From DSNY01 sp037446035 (lineage in GTDB: Bacteria > Pseudomonadota > Gammaproteobacteria > Burkholderiales > Burkholderiaceae_F), in NCBI GenBank assembly GCA_037446035.1, contig JBBIJJ010000040.1, positions 1 through 22,294 of the forward strand: DNA of 22,294 bases, in the 5' to 3' direction. The position numbers were made by a program, and so were the translations under genes. Under the pieces are notes generated by a model. It saw only the letters and a list, made by a program, of their open reading frames with translations. It made no database searches and was not told where the DNA came from. Of the stretch, positions 1-7,220 are shown piece after piece; within the stretch, counting starts at the first letter, position 1; each line of letters begins with the position of its first letter.

Positions 1-2
1 CT

Positions 3-350
3 CCTCGCGCGTGCCTGCGGGCACGCGACTGCGGCCGTCTCGCGCAACCTGCCGCGCGCATCCGCTCGCGCAACTCCCGCGTCCCTCGTGAAATATCCGG
101 GCTGGCGCTGGCGCGCCGGCCGCTGTCGCTGTCTCTGGCCGCATGGACGCTGGCCGGCGCCGCAGCCTTCGGTTTCAGCGCCGGCATGCTCGCAGGGCTG
201 CTCGGCCTTTCGGTGCGGGCGATGCTCGCCGCTGGGACCCGACACCGGGTCGGCAACACGCTCGCGATCCTCGCCCTCGCCCTCGCCACGCTCGGTGTGC
301 TCGTCGCGACGGTGGCGATGATCGCGCGCCGCGGCGACGAGGAGCGCTGA
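3..350 (+). CDS. C-terminal part of an unidentified membrane protein (5' truncated by window edge)
   Basis: The frame is open from the window edge to a TGA at 348-350. It has high GC at third codon positions and encodes an Arg-rich stretch followed by two hydrophobic segments typical of transmembrane helices, one around LAAWTLAGAAAFGFSAG and one around LAILALALATLGVLVATVAM. It ends in a charged tail, RRGDEER. No in-frame ATG or GTG precedes the first helix, so the start probably lies upstream of the window. It converges on lolD, with only 3 bases between the two stop codons. I do not recognise the family. Hydrophobicity and codon bias argue for real coding, but the Arg-rich first 30 codons are less convincing and could be non-coding. 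Confidence 0.45.
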   Translation, partial: PRACLRARDCGRLAQPAARIRSRNSRVPREISGLALARRPLSLSLAAWTLAGAAAFGFSAGMLAGLLGLSVRAMLAAGTRHRVGNTLAILALALATLGVLVATVAMIARRGDEER

Positions 351-353
351 TCG

Positions 354-1031
354 TCACGCCGGCGCAAGCTGGCCGCCGCGCAGCCGCAGTACGCGGTCGC
401 ACTTGGCGGCCAGCTCCGGATCGTGCGTGACGATCACGATCGCGGTGCGCCGCTCGCGCGCCAGCGCGACGAAGACGTCGAACACCGCGCGCGCGGTGTC
501 GCGGTCGAGGTTGCCGGTCGGCTCGTCGGCTAGCACGCACGCGGGCTGCGTGACGATCGCGCGTGCGATCGCGGTGCGCTGACGCTCGCCGCCCGACAAC
601 TCCGCCGGATGATGCAGCAGTCGCTCGCCGAGCCCGACGGCGGCGAGCGCTTCGCGCGCGCGCGCGCGCGCGGCCGCCAGCGCCATGCGGCGGATCGCCA
701 GCGGCATCGCAACGTTGTCGAGTGCGGTGAACTCAGGCAGCAGATGGTGAAACTGGTAAACGAACCCGAGCCGTTCGTTGCGCACGCGCCCGCGTTCGTC
801 GTCGCTCAGCGTGGCGATGTCGCGCCCGTCGATCGCCACCGTGCCGGCGTCGAGCGAATCGAGTCCGCCAAGGCAGTGCAGCAGCGTGCTCTTGCCCGAC
901 CCCGAGGCGCCGACGATCGCGACGATCTCGCTCGCGCCGACGTCGAGGTCGACGCCCTTGAGCACTTCGACCGCGAGCGGGCCCTCTCGGTAGGCCTTGA
1001 ACACGCCGCGTGCGGCGATGACCTCAGACAT
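354..1031 (-). CDS. lolD: Lipoprotein-releasing ABC transporter ATP-binding protein LolD
   Basis: ATPase of the LolCDE complex, which extracts lipoproteins from the inner membrane and passes them to the periplasmic carrier LolA. The 225-residue protein shows the full ABC set: Walker A GASGSGKST at 41-49, Q-loop VYQFHHLLPE around 91-100, signature LSGGE at 145-149, Walker B VLADE at 166-170 and the H-loop His at 203. The HLLPEFTALDNVAMP stretch after the Q-loop is characteristic of LolD. I chose the ATG at 1029-1031, giving MSEV. It has AGGAAGG 11 bases upstream, whereas an in-frame GTG at 1041-1043 sits directly against that Shine-Dalgarno. It lies downstream of lolC in the same orientation, but after an unusually long 182-base gap. 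A (CG)10 tract encodes an Ala-Arg-rich helix near residues 121-127. Confidence 0.95.
   Translation of the reverse strand: MSEVIAARGVFKAYREGPLAVEVLKGVDLDVGASEIVAIVGASGSGKSTLLHCLGGLDSLDAGTVAIDGRDIATLSDDERGRVRNERLGFVYQFHHLLPEFTALDNVAMPLAIRRMALAAARARAREALAAVGLGERLLHHPAELSGGERQRTAIARAIVTQPACVLADEPTGNLDRDTARAVFDVFVALARERRTAIVIVTHDPELAAKCDRVLRLRGGQLAPA
653..672. repeat. (CG)10 dinucleotide tract inside lolD
   Basis: Ten uninterrupted CG dinucleotides lie within the lolD coding region and encode the Ala-Arg alternation of its helical subdomain. Alternating CG is a slippage-prone and Z-DNA-prone sequence. Confidence 0.95.
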
Positions 1032-1213
1032 CGATGCGCGCACCTTCCTGCCAGTCCGCCAAGACGGCCGGGCGACGGTGCCGACGGCCAGACCGCGCGG
1101 TCATGCTCGACCCGCTCGCCTTGAAGCGGCGGCGGGCGCAGCGGCGTCTGCGCCGTCCGCGGACGATCCACCGCCGCCCGTGCCGCGAAGGAGGACGAGC
1201 CGGCGCGCGGCAT
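1032..1213. other. Gap between lolC and lolD without a convincing gene
   Basis: 182 bases separate the lolC stop from the lolD start. On the minus strand an ATG at 1219-1221 overlaps the end of lolC and opens a 65-codon frame ending at 1024, inside lolD. Its product is strongly Arg-rich and low complexity, as expected of chance frames in GC-rich DNA. I see no clear promoter or terminator. The most informative element is the AGGAAGG ribosome site for lolD around 1042-1049. Confidence 0.5.
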
Positions 1214-2470
1214 TCAGTCATAGCGCAGCGCCTCCGCCGGCCGCGTACGCGATGCGCGCCAGCTCGGATACAGCGTCGCCACCAGCGACAGCACGAGCGA
1301 AATCAGCGTGATCGGCACGATGTCGCTCGCGCGCGGGTCCGACGGCAGCGCGCTGATGAAATAGATCTCGCGCGGCAGGAACTGCACCCCGAACATCCGC
1401 TCGATCGCCGGAACGATCACGTCGAGGTTGTTCGCCAGCAGCAATCCGCCGGCGACACCGAGCGCGGTGCCGATCACGCCGATCAGCGTGCCCTGCACGA
1501 TGAACACGGCCATCACGCTGCGCGGCGTCGCGCCGAGCGTGCGCAGGATCGCGATGTCTGACTGCTTCTCGGTGACCGTCATCACCAGCGTGGACACGAG
1601 GTTGAACGCGGCGACCGCCACGATCAGCGTCAGGATGATGAACATCATGCGCTTTTCGGCCTGCACCGCGGCGAAGTAGACGGGGTTCTGGCGCGACCAG
1701 TCGGCCACGCGCAGCCCCGGTTCGAGCGTGCCGACCAATTGTGCGGCGACCTGCGGCGCGCGCTCCATGTCGTGCAGCCGCAGCCGGACTCCGGTCGGAC
1801 CGTCGACGCGGAACAGTCGCTGCGCGTCGCCCAGATGGATCAGCGCGAGCGCGCCATCGAACTCGAAATGTCCCGATTCGAAGGTCGCGACGACGCGAAA
1901 CTGCTTCAGCCGCGGCACGATGCCGGCCGGCGTCACGTTGCCCTGCGGCGCGATCAGCGTCACCTTGTCGCCCGGCATCACCGCGAGCGCGCGCGCCAGT
2001 TCGACCCCGAGCACGATGCCGAACTCGCCGTCGGCGAGATCGGAGATCTTGCCGCCGATCAGCTGCCGCGCAATCTCGGTGACCTGCGGCTCGGCCTGCG
2101 GATCGATGCCACGGATCAGCGCGCCGCGCACCGCGTCGCCGCGCGCGATCATTGCCTGCGCGTTGACGTACGGCGCGGCCGCCGCGACCTCGGGGTTTTT
2201 TTCCGCCTGCGCCGCGATGCGCCGCCAGTCGTCGAGCGGCCCGCCGAACGAGGTGATCTCGACGTGCGACAGCGCCGCCATCATGCGCGCGCGCACTTCC
2301 TTCGTGAAACCGTTCATCACGCTCAGCACGACGATCAGCGCCATCACGCCGAGCGCGATGCCAGCCATCGAGATCGCTGAGATGAACGAGATGAACGCGT
2401 TGCGTCGCCGGGCGCGCCGCCCGGCACGCGTGTAGCGCAGGCCGATGCGTATTTCGTAGGGAAGATTCAA
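1214..2470 (-). CDS. lolC: Lipoprotein-releasing system transmembrane protein LolC/LolE
   Basis: Inner-membrane subunit of the LolCDE lipoprotein exporter. The 418-residue length is normal for the family. It begins NLPYEIRIGLRYTRA, then a first transmembrane helix at about 26-53 ending in the conserved VVLSVMNGF. A periplasmic MacB-PCD-like domain spans about 60-270, followed by a C-terminal FtsX-like region with helices at about 277-300, 320-346 and 383-402. It contains AILRTLGATPRSVM and ends PAEALRYD, both hallmarks of LolC/LolE. The start is taken as TTG at 2468-2470, because this aligns with the usual family N-terminus; an in-frame extension upstream gives an unlikely Arg-rich leader. 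As in many betaproteobacteria there is probably one LolC/E-type subunit forming a homodimer, but that cannot be judged from this window alone. Confidence 0.93.
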   Translation of the reverse strand: MNLPYEIRIGLRYTRAGRRARRRNAFISFISAISMAGIALGVMALIVVLSVMNGFTKEVRARMMAALSHVEITSFGGPLDDWRRIAAQAEKNPEVAAAAPYVNAQAMIARGDAVRGALIRGIDPQAEPQVTEIARQLIGGKISDLADGEFGIVLGVELARALAVMPGDKVTLIAPQGNVTPAGIVPRLKQFRVVATFESGHFEFDGALALIHLGDAQRLFRVDGPTGVRLRLHDMERAPQVAAQLVGTLEPGLRVADWSRQNPVYFAAVQAEKRMMFIILTLIVAVAAFNLVSTLVMTVTEKQSDIAILRTLGATPRSVMAVFIVQGTLIGVIGTALGVAGGLLLANNLDVIVPAIERMFGVQFLPREIYFISALPSDPRASDIVPITLISLVLSLVATLYPSWRASRTRPAEALRYD

Positions 2471-2493
2471 GGGGAGTTCCGCAGGGCGCGCGC

Positions 2494-2499
2494 ATTCTA
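2494..2499 (-). promoter_or_regulatory. Candidate -10 box for lolC-lolD
   Basis: On the minus strand TAGAAT matches five of six consensus -10 positions and is followed by a GC-rich discriminator. Transcription would begin near 2487, leaving a leader of about 17 bases before the TTG start. No good -35 is visible at 16-18 bases spacing, so this rests on the -10 match and its position. Confidence 0.35.
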
Positions 2500-2534
2500 T
2501 CGAAGCGACCGCACGCCGCGCGTGCACCGCTCCG

Positions 2535-2540
2535 TACAAT
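2535..2540 (+). promoter_or_regulatory. Candidate -10 box for the RpfE-like/recJ transcript
   Basis: TACAAT matches five of six consensus -10 positions and ends only 7 bases before the ATG at 2548. A start 7 bases downstream would make the mRNA leaderless or nearly so. The -35 region is poor, so activity is uncertain. Confidence 0.35.
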
Positions 2541-2547
2541 CGAGCGC

Positions 2548-3600
2548 ATGCGTTGGTTCGTCGTCGCCCCTGGTGCGCTGGTTCCCGCGGGCGTCGCCGC
2601 CGCGGTGCGCGCGTTTGCGGCGCCACGGCTGCTTGCGCGCCTGGCGCGCGCCAGCCGCCGCGACGAGTCGTCCGGCGCCGCGACCGCGACGCTGCCGCAC
2701 CTGGACTGGTTGTGGCGCACCTTTGGCGGATCGACGGCCGCGCCGGTCACCGCGCCCTACGCGTGGCGTGCGCTCAACCGCGACAGCGCCACCAACCCGA
2801 GCCCGGCATCCCAACTGTGGTTCTGCGAGCCGGTGCACTTTGCGCTCGCGCGCGACCATCTGCTGGTCGCGTCGCTGGCCGCGGCACCGCTCGCCGCGGA
2901 CGAAGCACAGGCACTCGCCGCCACCGCCGACGAAGCCGCACGCGAGGCCGGCGCGGCGCTGCGGCTGATCGACCATGCACACTGGTTCCTCGACGTCGAT
3001 CCCCCCTGGCAGCTCGACACGGTGCCGCTGACGGCCGCGCTCGGCCGCTGCGCGCACGACGTGCTGCCCACCGGCGCGGACGCGGCGCGCTGGCGCAGGC
3101 TGCTGAACGACATCCAGATGCGCTGGCACATTCATCCGGTCAATGCGGCGCGCGAAGCGCGCGGCCTGCCGACCGTCAACGCGCTCTGGCTGCACGGCGG
3201 CGGCGTCTGGAACCCGCTGCCGCGCGCGCCGTTCAAGACGCTGCTCGCCGACGACCCGGTACTGCGCGGATGGGCGCTGGCCGCCGGGCTCACGCCGTCG
3301 GCGCTGTTGTCGGCGCAAGCGACGCCGCCGGCGGACGGCGACGCCTTGTGTATGTGGGACGCCTTGCAGCCGAGCGCATCCGCCGAGGACTGGGCATCCT
3401 GGATGGACCTGCTGCCGGCATTCGAGCAGTATGTCGAATCGGTCCGCGCACGTGCATTCGGCAGCCGCTTCGCGTCGGTGGAACTGGTGCTGACGGGCGC
3501 GCGCACGACGCGCCGCTTCACGCTTGGCGCGCGCGACGGCTGGCGCGTGTGGCGGCGAACGAGGCCGGCCGAGCTGCTGCGCGAGGCTCACGCCGAATGA
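2548..3600 (+). CDS. RpfE-like conserved protein (COG4255 type), upstream of recJ
   Basis: This 350-residue cytosolic protein has no signal peptide or membrane helix. It resembles the family found next to recJ in beta- and gammaproteobacteria. That family is often annotated as 'regulatory protein RpfE' or as a phosphoglycerate-mutase-like protein. Recognisable pieces are the N-terminal RWFVVAPGALVPAG, an aromatic-rich middle (HAHWFLDVDPPW, then MRWHIHPVNAAREARG) and the signature LPTVNALWLHGGGVWNPLP near residues 208-226. Biochemical function is unknown, and the phosphoglycerate mutase name is not supported by any catalytic motif I can see. Its stop overlaps the recJ start by 4 bases (ATGA), so the two are probably translationally coupled. 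No strong Shine-Dalgarno precedes the ATG. Confidence 0.75.
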   Translation: MRWFVVAPGALVPAGVAAAVRAFAAPRLLARLARASRRDESSGAATATLPHLDWLWRTFGGSTAAPVTAPYAWRALNRDSATNPSPASQLWFCEPVHFALARDHLLVASLAAAPLAADEAQALAATADEAAREAGAALRLIDHAHWFLDVDPPWQLDTVPLTAALGRCAHDVLPTGADAARWRRLLNDIQMRWHIHPVNAAREARGLPTVNALWLHGGGVWNPLPRAPFKTLLADDPVLRGWALAAGLTPSALLSAQATPPADGDALCMWDALQPSASAEDWASWMDLLPAFEQYVESVRARAFGSRFASVELVLTGARTTRRFTLGARDGWRVWRRTRPAELLREAHAE

Positions 3601-5291
3601 ATGCCAGGCTCGTTGAACGCGACTACGATCCCGTTGCCGCGCGCCGGCTGGAGGCAGCCGGTCTGCCCGCACCGCTCGCACGCGCGCTCGCCGCGCGCGG
3701 GATCGGCTCGGTGCGCGAGCTGGCACTGGCCACACGCGAGCTGATCGCCCCTGGCGAGCTGTCGCAGGTCGACGCCGCGGCGCGTCTGCTCGCCGCGGCG
3801 ATCGATCAGGGCAAGCAATTGCTGATCGTCGCCGACTACGACTGCGACGGTGCGACCGCCTGCGCGGTCGGGCTGCGCGGGCTGCGCGCGCTCGGCGCGC
3901 AGGTCGATTACCTGGTACCGAACCGCTTCGAATACGGCTACGGACTGACGCCGGAGATCGTCGATCTGGCCGCCGCGCGCTCGCCGCGTCCCGAGCTGCT
4001 GATCACCGTCGACAACGGCATCGCCAGCGTGGCCGGCGTGGATCGCGCCAACGCGCTGGGCATCGACGTGTTGATCACCGATCACCATCTGCCGGGCGAA
4101 CGGCTTCCGGCCGCACGCGCGATCGTCAATCCGAACCAGCCGGGCTGCGGCTTTCCGAGCAAGCACCTGGCCGGCGTCGGCGTGATGTTCTACGTGCTGC
4201 TCGCGCTGCGCGCCGAACTGCGCGCGCGCGGCCGCTTCACCGAAGCGACACAGCCCCGGCTCGACGCGTTGCTCGATCTGGTCGCGCTCGGCACGGTCGC
4301 CGACGTCGTCCGGCTCGATCGCAACAACCGCATTCTGGTGGCCGCCGGGCTGGAGCGCATCCGCGCCGGCCGGATGCAACCGGGCGTGGCGGCGCTCTTT
4401 CAGGTCGCAGGACGCAGCGCGCGGCTCGCGCAGGCTTCCGACCTCGGCTTCGCGCTCGGCCCGCGCATCAACGCCGCCGGCCGGCTGACCGACATGACGG
4501 TCGGCATCGAATGCCTGACCACCGACGACGCGGAGCGCGCGCTGGATCTCGCGCGTCAGCTCGACGAGTTGAACCGCGAGCGGCGCGCGATCGAAGCCGA
4601 CATGCAGCTCGACGCGCTCGCCGAGCTGCAGGATTCCGTGCCGGACGGACAGCGCACGATCACGCTGTTCAACGAGGACTGGCACCAGGGTGTGGTCGGG
4701 CTCGTCGCCGCGCGCGTCAAGGAGCGCTACCACCGGCCGACGATCGCGTTCGCCCGCGCCGACGAATCGACGCTGCGCGGCTCGGGCCGCTCGATCGAAG
4801 GCGTGCATCTGCGCGACACGCTCGACCTGGTGACCAAGGCCGCCCCCGACCTGATCGAGCGCTTCGGCGGGCACGCGCTGGCCGCCGGGCTGACGTTGAA
4901 GGCCGAGCGCTACGAGCCGTTTACGCGCGCATTCGAGGCGGCCACGCGCGCCAGCGCGGAGGCCGTGCACTTCGCGCGCACGGTCGCCACCGACGGCCCG
5001 CTCGCCCCCGCAGACATCGAACTCGCGCTGATCGAGGCCACCGAGCGGCAGATCTGGGGCCAGGGCTTCCCGCCGCCGCTGTACGCGAATGAATTCATCG
5101 TCGCCGAGCAGCGGCTGGTCAAGGACCAGCATCTGCGGCTCACGCTCGAGCTCGCGGGCAGGCGCTTCGCTGCGATCTGGTTCAAGCGAACCGAATCGCT
5201 GCCCGGGCGGGCGGTGCTTGCCTACCGTCCCGTCCTCGACGAATACCAGGGTGCCCGACGCGTGCAGCTCGTCATCGAGCACATCGGCTGA
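3597..5291 (+). CDS. recJ: Single-stranded-DNA-specific exonuclease RecJ
   Basis: 5'-3' single-strand DNA exonuclease acting in RecF-pathway recombination, mismatch repair and base excision repair. It is a DHH-family phosphoesterase of 564 residues, normal for RecJ. Visible metal-binding motifs are VADYDCDGATA (DYDCDG at 80-85), TVDNGI at 138-142, the DHH of ITDHHLPG at 162-164, and GTVADVV with Asp236. GPRINAAGRL follows at 288-297, and the DHHA1 domain motif FGGHALAAG lies at 423-431. The start ATG at 3597 overlaps the stop of the RpfE-like gene. All catalytic residues appear intact. Confidence 0.97.
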   Translation: MNARLVERDYDPVAARRLEAAGLPAPLARALAARGIGSVRELALATRELIAPGELSQVDAAARLLAAAIDQGKQLLIVADYDCDGATACAVGLRGLRALGAQVDYLVPNRFEYGYGLTPEIVDLAAARSPRPELLITVDNGIASVAGVDRANALGIDVLITDHHLPGERLPAARAIVNPNQPGCGFPSKHLAGVGVMFYVLLALRAELRARGRFTEATQPRLDALLDLVALGTVADVVRLDRNNRILVAAGLERIRAGRMQPGVAALFQVAGRSARLAQASDLGFALGPRINAAGRLTDMTVGIECLTTDDAERALDLARQLDELNRERRAIEADMQLDALAELQDSVPDGQRTITLFNEDWHQGVVGLVAARVKERYHRPTIAFARADESTLRGSGRSIEGVHLRDTLDLVTKAAPDLIERFGGHALAAGLTLKAERYEPFTRAFEAATRASAEAVHFARTVATDGPLAPADIELALIEATERQIWGQGFPPPLYANEFIVAEQRLVKDQHLRLTLELAGRRFAAIWFKRTESLPGRAVLAYRPVLDEYQGARRVQLVIEHIG

Positions 5292-5309
5292 GGACGCCGC
5301 CTCGCTACC

Positions 5310-5315
5310 TATAAT
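5310..5315 (+). promoter_or_regulatory. Candidate -10 box upstream of prfB
   Basis: A perfect TATAAT lies in the short recJ-prfB gap. Transcription would start near 5322 and give a leader of about 22 bases carrying the GAGGAAAG ribosome site. The -35 at 17 bases spacing is weak, so prfB may have its own promoter in addition to read-through from recJ. Confidence 0.5.
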
Positions 5316-5344
5316 GCGCGGCTCGATCGAGGAAAGAACCGACG

Positions 5345-6449
5345 ATGGAAGCCGAACGACTCAATCAGATCGCCGCCACACTCGCGGAGCTGCAGGCGCG
5401 GCTCGCGGACTTGCGGAGGTATCTTTGACGTCGACGCCAAGGAGCGTCGCCTCGCCGAGGTAAGCCGCGAGCTCGAGAACCCCGCGGTCTGGAGCGATCC
5501 GAAACGCGCGCAGGAGTTGGGCCGCGAGAAAAAGCTCCTCGAGGAAGTCGTCGGGCGCATGCAGCGGCTGGACGGCGGCCTGCGCGATTCGGCGGAGCTC
5601 TTCGAGATGGCGCGCGCCGACGGCGACGACGCCACCCTCGTCGCCGTCTCGGCAGACGTTGACGCACTCGCCAAGCAGATCGCCGACCTCGAGTTCCGGC
5701 GGATGTTCAACAATCCGCTCGACCCGAACAACTGCTTCATCGAGATCCAGGCCGGTGCCGGCGGCACCGAGGCGCAGGACTGGGCGGCGATGCTCGAGCG
5801 CATGTACCTGCGCTACTGCGAACGGCGCGGCTTCAGGAGCGAGCTGCTGGAGCAGACCGAAGGCGAGGTCGCCGGCATCAAGGGCGCGACGATCAAGGTC
5901 ACCGGCGACTACGCGTACGGCACGCTGCGCACCGAAACCGGCATCCACCGGCTGGTGCGCAAGTCGCCATTTGACGCCAACGCGCGCCGGCATACGTCGT
6001 TCGCCAGCGTGTTCGTCTACCCGGAAGTGGACGAGTCGATCGAAGTGGAGATCAACCCCGCCGACCTGCGTATCGACGTGTATCGCGCCTCCGGCGCCGG
6101 TGGCCAGCACGTCAACAAGACCGAGAGCGCGGTGCGCATCACGCACATCCCGACCGGCATCGTCGTGTCCAGCCAGAACGACCGCAGCCAGCACCGCAAC
6201 CGGGCCGAAGCGATGGCGATGCTCAAGTCCAAGCTATACGAGCAGGAACTGCGCAAGCGGCGCGCCGAGCAGGCCAAGCTCGAGGACACGAAGACCGACA
6301 TCGGCTGGGGACACCAGATCCGCAGCTACGTGCTCGACCAGTCGCGCATCAAGGACCTGCGCACCAACGTCGAGATCGGCAACACGCAGGCGGTGCTCGA
6401 CGGCGACCTCGATCCGTTCATCGAAGCCAGTCTCAAGCAGGGGGTGTAA
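5345..6449 (+). CDS. prfB: Peptide chain release factor 2 (programmed +1 frameshift)
   Basis: RF2 recognises UAA and UGA stop codons and triggers peptide release. The gene is read as 5345-5425 joined to 5427-6449. Twenty-seven codons from the ATG are followed by an in-frame UGA at 5426-5428, and a +1 shift continues into the long frame, for 367 residues in total (E. coli RF2 has 365). Visible functional motifs are the UGA-reading SPF tripeptide at 207-209 and the catalytic GGQ at 252-254 in YRASGAGGQHVN. The residue four before the first Gly of GGQ is Ala; E. coli K-12 has an activity-lowering Thr at the equivalent position. The ribosome site is GAGGAAAG, 8 bases before the ATG. The gene sits between recJ and an SDR gene. 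Confidence 0.97.
5415..5429 (+). promoter_or_regulatory. prfB autoregulatory frameshift site
   Basis: GGAGG at 5415-5419 is an internal Shine-Dalgarno three bases before CTT TGA C (5423-5429). This is the classical RF2 frameshift module: when RF2 is scarce, the ribosome pauses at UGA, the CUU-decoding tRNA slips onto UUU, and translation resumes at GAC. Spacing is the same as in E. coli. Confidence 0.97.
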
Positions 6450-6452
6450 GCG

Positions 6453-7205
6453 ATGGACCTTTACATCGTCACCGGCGCGTCGCGCGGATTGGGCCGCGCG
6501 CTGGTCGAGCAATTGATCGCGCCCGACCGCATGCTGCTCACCATTTCGCGCCGTCCCGATCACACGCTCGAAGCGACGGCGGCGATGAAAGGCGCGCGCC
6601 TCGAGCAATGGGCGCTCGATCTGACGCACGCCGTCGGTGCCGCCGCCCGGCTCGAAGCCTGGCTGCACGCGCAGTCGCGCGACCGCTTCGCCCAGGCGAC
6701 GCTGATCAACAACGCCGGGCTGCTGGGCAAGGTCGGACCGATCGATGCGAGCGATGCCGAAACGCTGGCTGCGGTGATCCGCGTCGGGCTCGAGGCGCCG
6801 CTGGCGCTGACGAGCGCGTTTCTGCGCGCAACGCGCGGCTGGCAGGCGCAGCGGCACGTGCTCAACGTTTCGTCCGGGGCCGGACGCCGGCCGATCGCCG
6901 GCTGGGCCGCGTACTGTGCAGCGAAAGCCGGCCTCGATCACTTCTCGCGCGTCACGGCGCTGGATGAACAGCGGCAGCCGAATCCGGCGCGGATCGTTTC
7001 GCTCGCGCCCGGCGTCATCGACACCGACATGCAGGGGGAACTGCGCGCCTCCGATCCGGCGGGGTTCCCCGACATCGAGCAGTTCAGGCAGCTGAAGTCG
7101 AGCGGCCAGCTGGCCACGCCCGAAGCCGCCGCTGCACGCGTGCTCGCCTACCTCGCGCGCGCAGACTTCGGAGCGCAACCCGTCGCCGACGTGCGCAACG
7201 GCTAA
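6453..7205 (+). CDS. Short-chain dehydrogenase/reductase (SDR) family oxidoreductase
   Basis: A classical SDR of 250 residues with a Rossmann fold. It shows the nucleotide-binding TGASRGLG at 7-14, NNAG at 86-89, the catalytic Ser in NVSSG at 140-141, Tyr154 and Lys158 in YCAAK, and PGVIDTDM after the active site. TGASRGLG followed by SRR after the second strand suggests NADP(H) preference. The overall shape, with a short beta-sheet link and the PGVIDTDMQ segment, is reminiscent of sepiapterin reductase or benzil reductase-like SDRs, but the substrate cannot be read from sequence. It starts 3 bases after the prfB stop and ends 15 bases before lysS, so it is probably co-transcribed with both. 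Confidence 0.9.
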   Translation: MDLYIVTGASRGLGRALVEQLIAPDRMLLTISRRPDHTLEATAAMKGARLEQWALDLTHAVGAAARLEAWLHAQSRDRFAQATLINNAGLLGKVGPIDASDAETLAAVIRVGLEAPLALTSAFLRATRGWQAQRHVLNVSSGAGRRPIAGWAAYCAAKAGLDHFSRVTALDEQRQPNPARIVSLAPGVIDTDMQGELRASDPAGFPDIEQFRQLKSSGQLATPEAAAARVLAYLARADFGAQPVADVRNG

Positions 7206-7220
7206 AGAAAGAACGCGACC

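Noticed and set aside
1218..2750. Long minus-strand frame across lolC
   Set aside because: It is a frame-shifted shadow of lolC with Arg-rich low-complexity composition.
2553..3596. N-terminal extension of RecJ to a 912-residue protein
   Set aside because: The extra 348 codons are an out-of-frame shadow of the RpfE-like gene; RecJ is complete from 3597.
5361..6194. Minus-strand frame opposite prfB
   Set aside because: It is antisense to conserved RF2 with no recognisable domain and no ribosome site.
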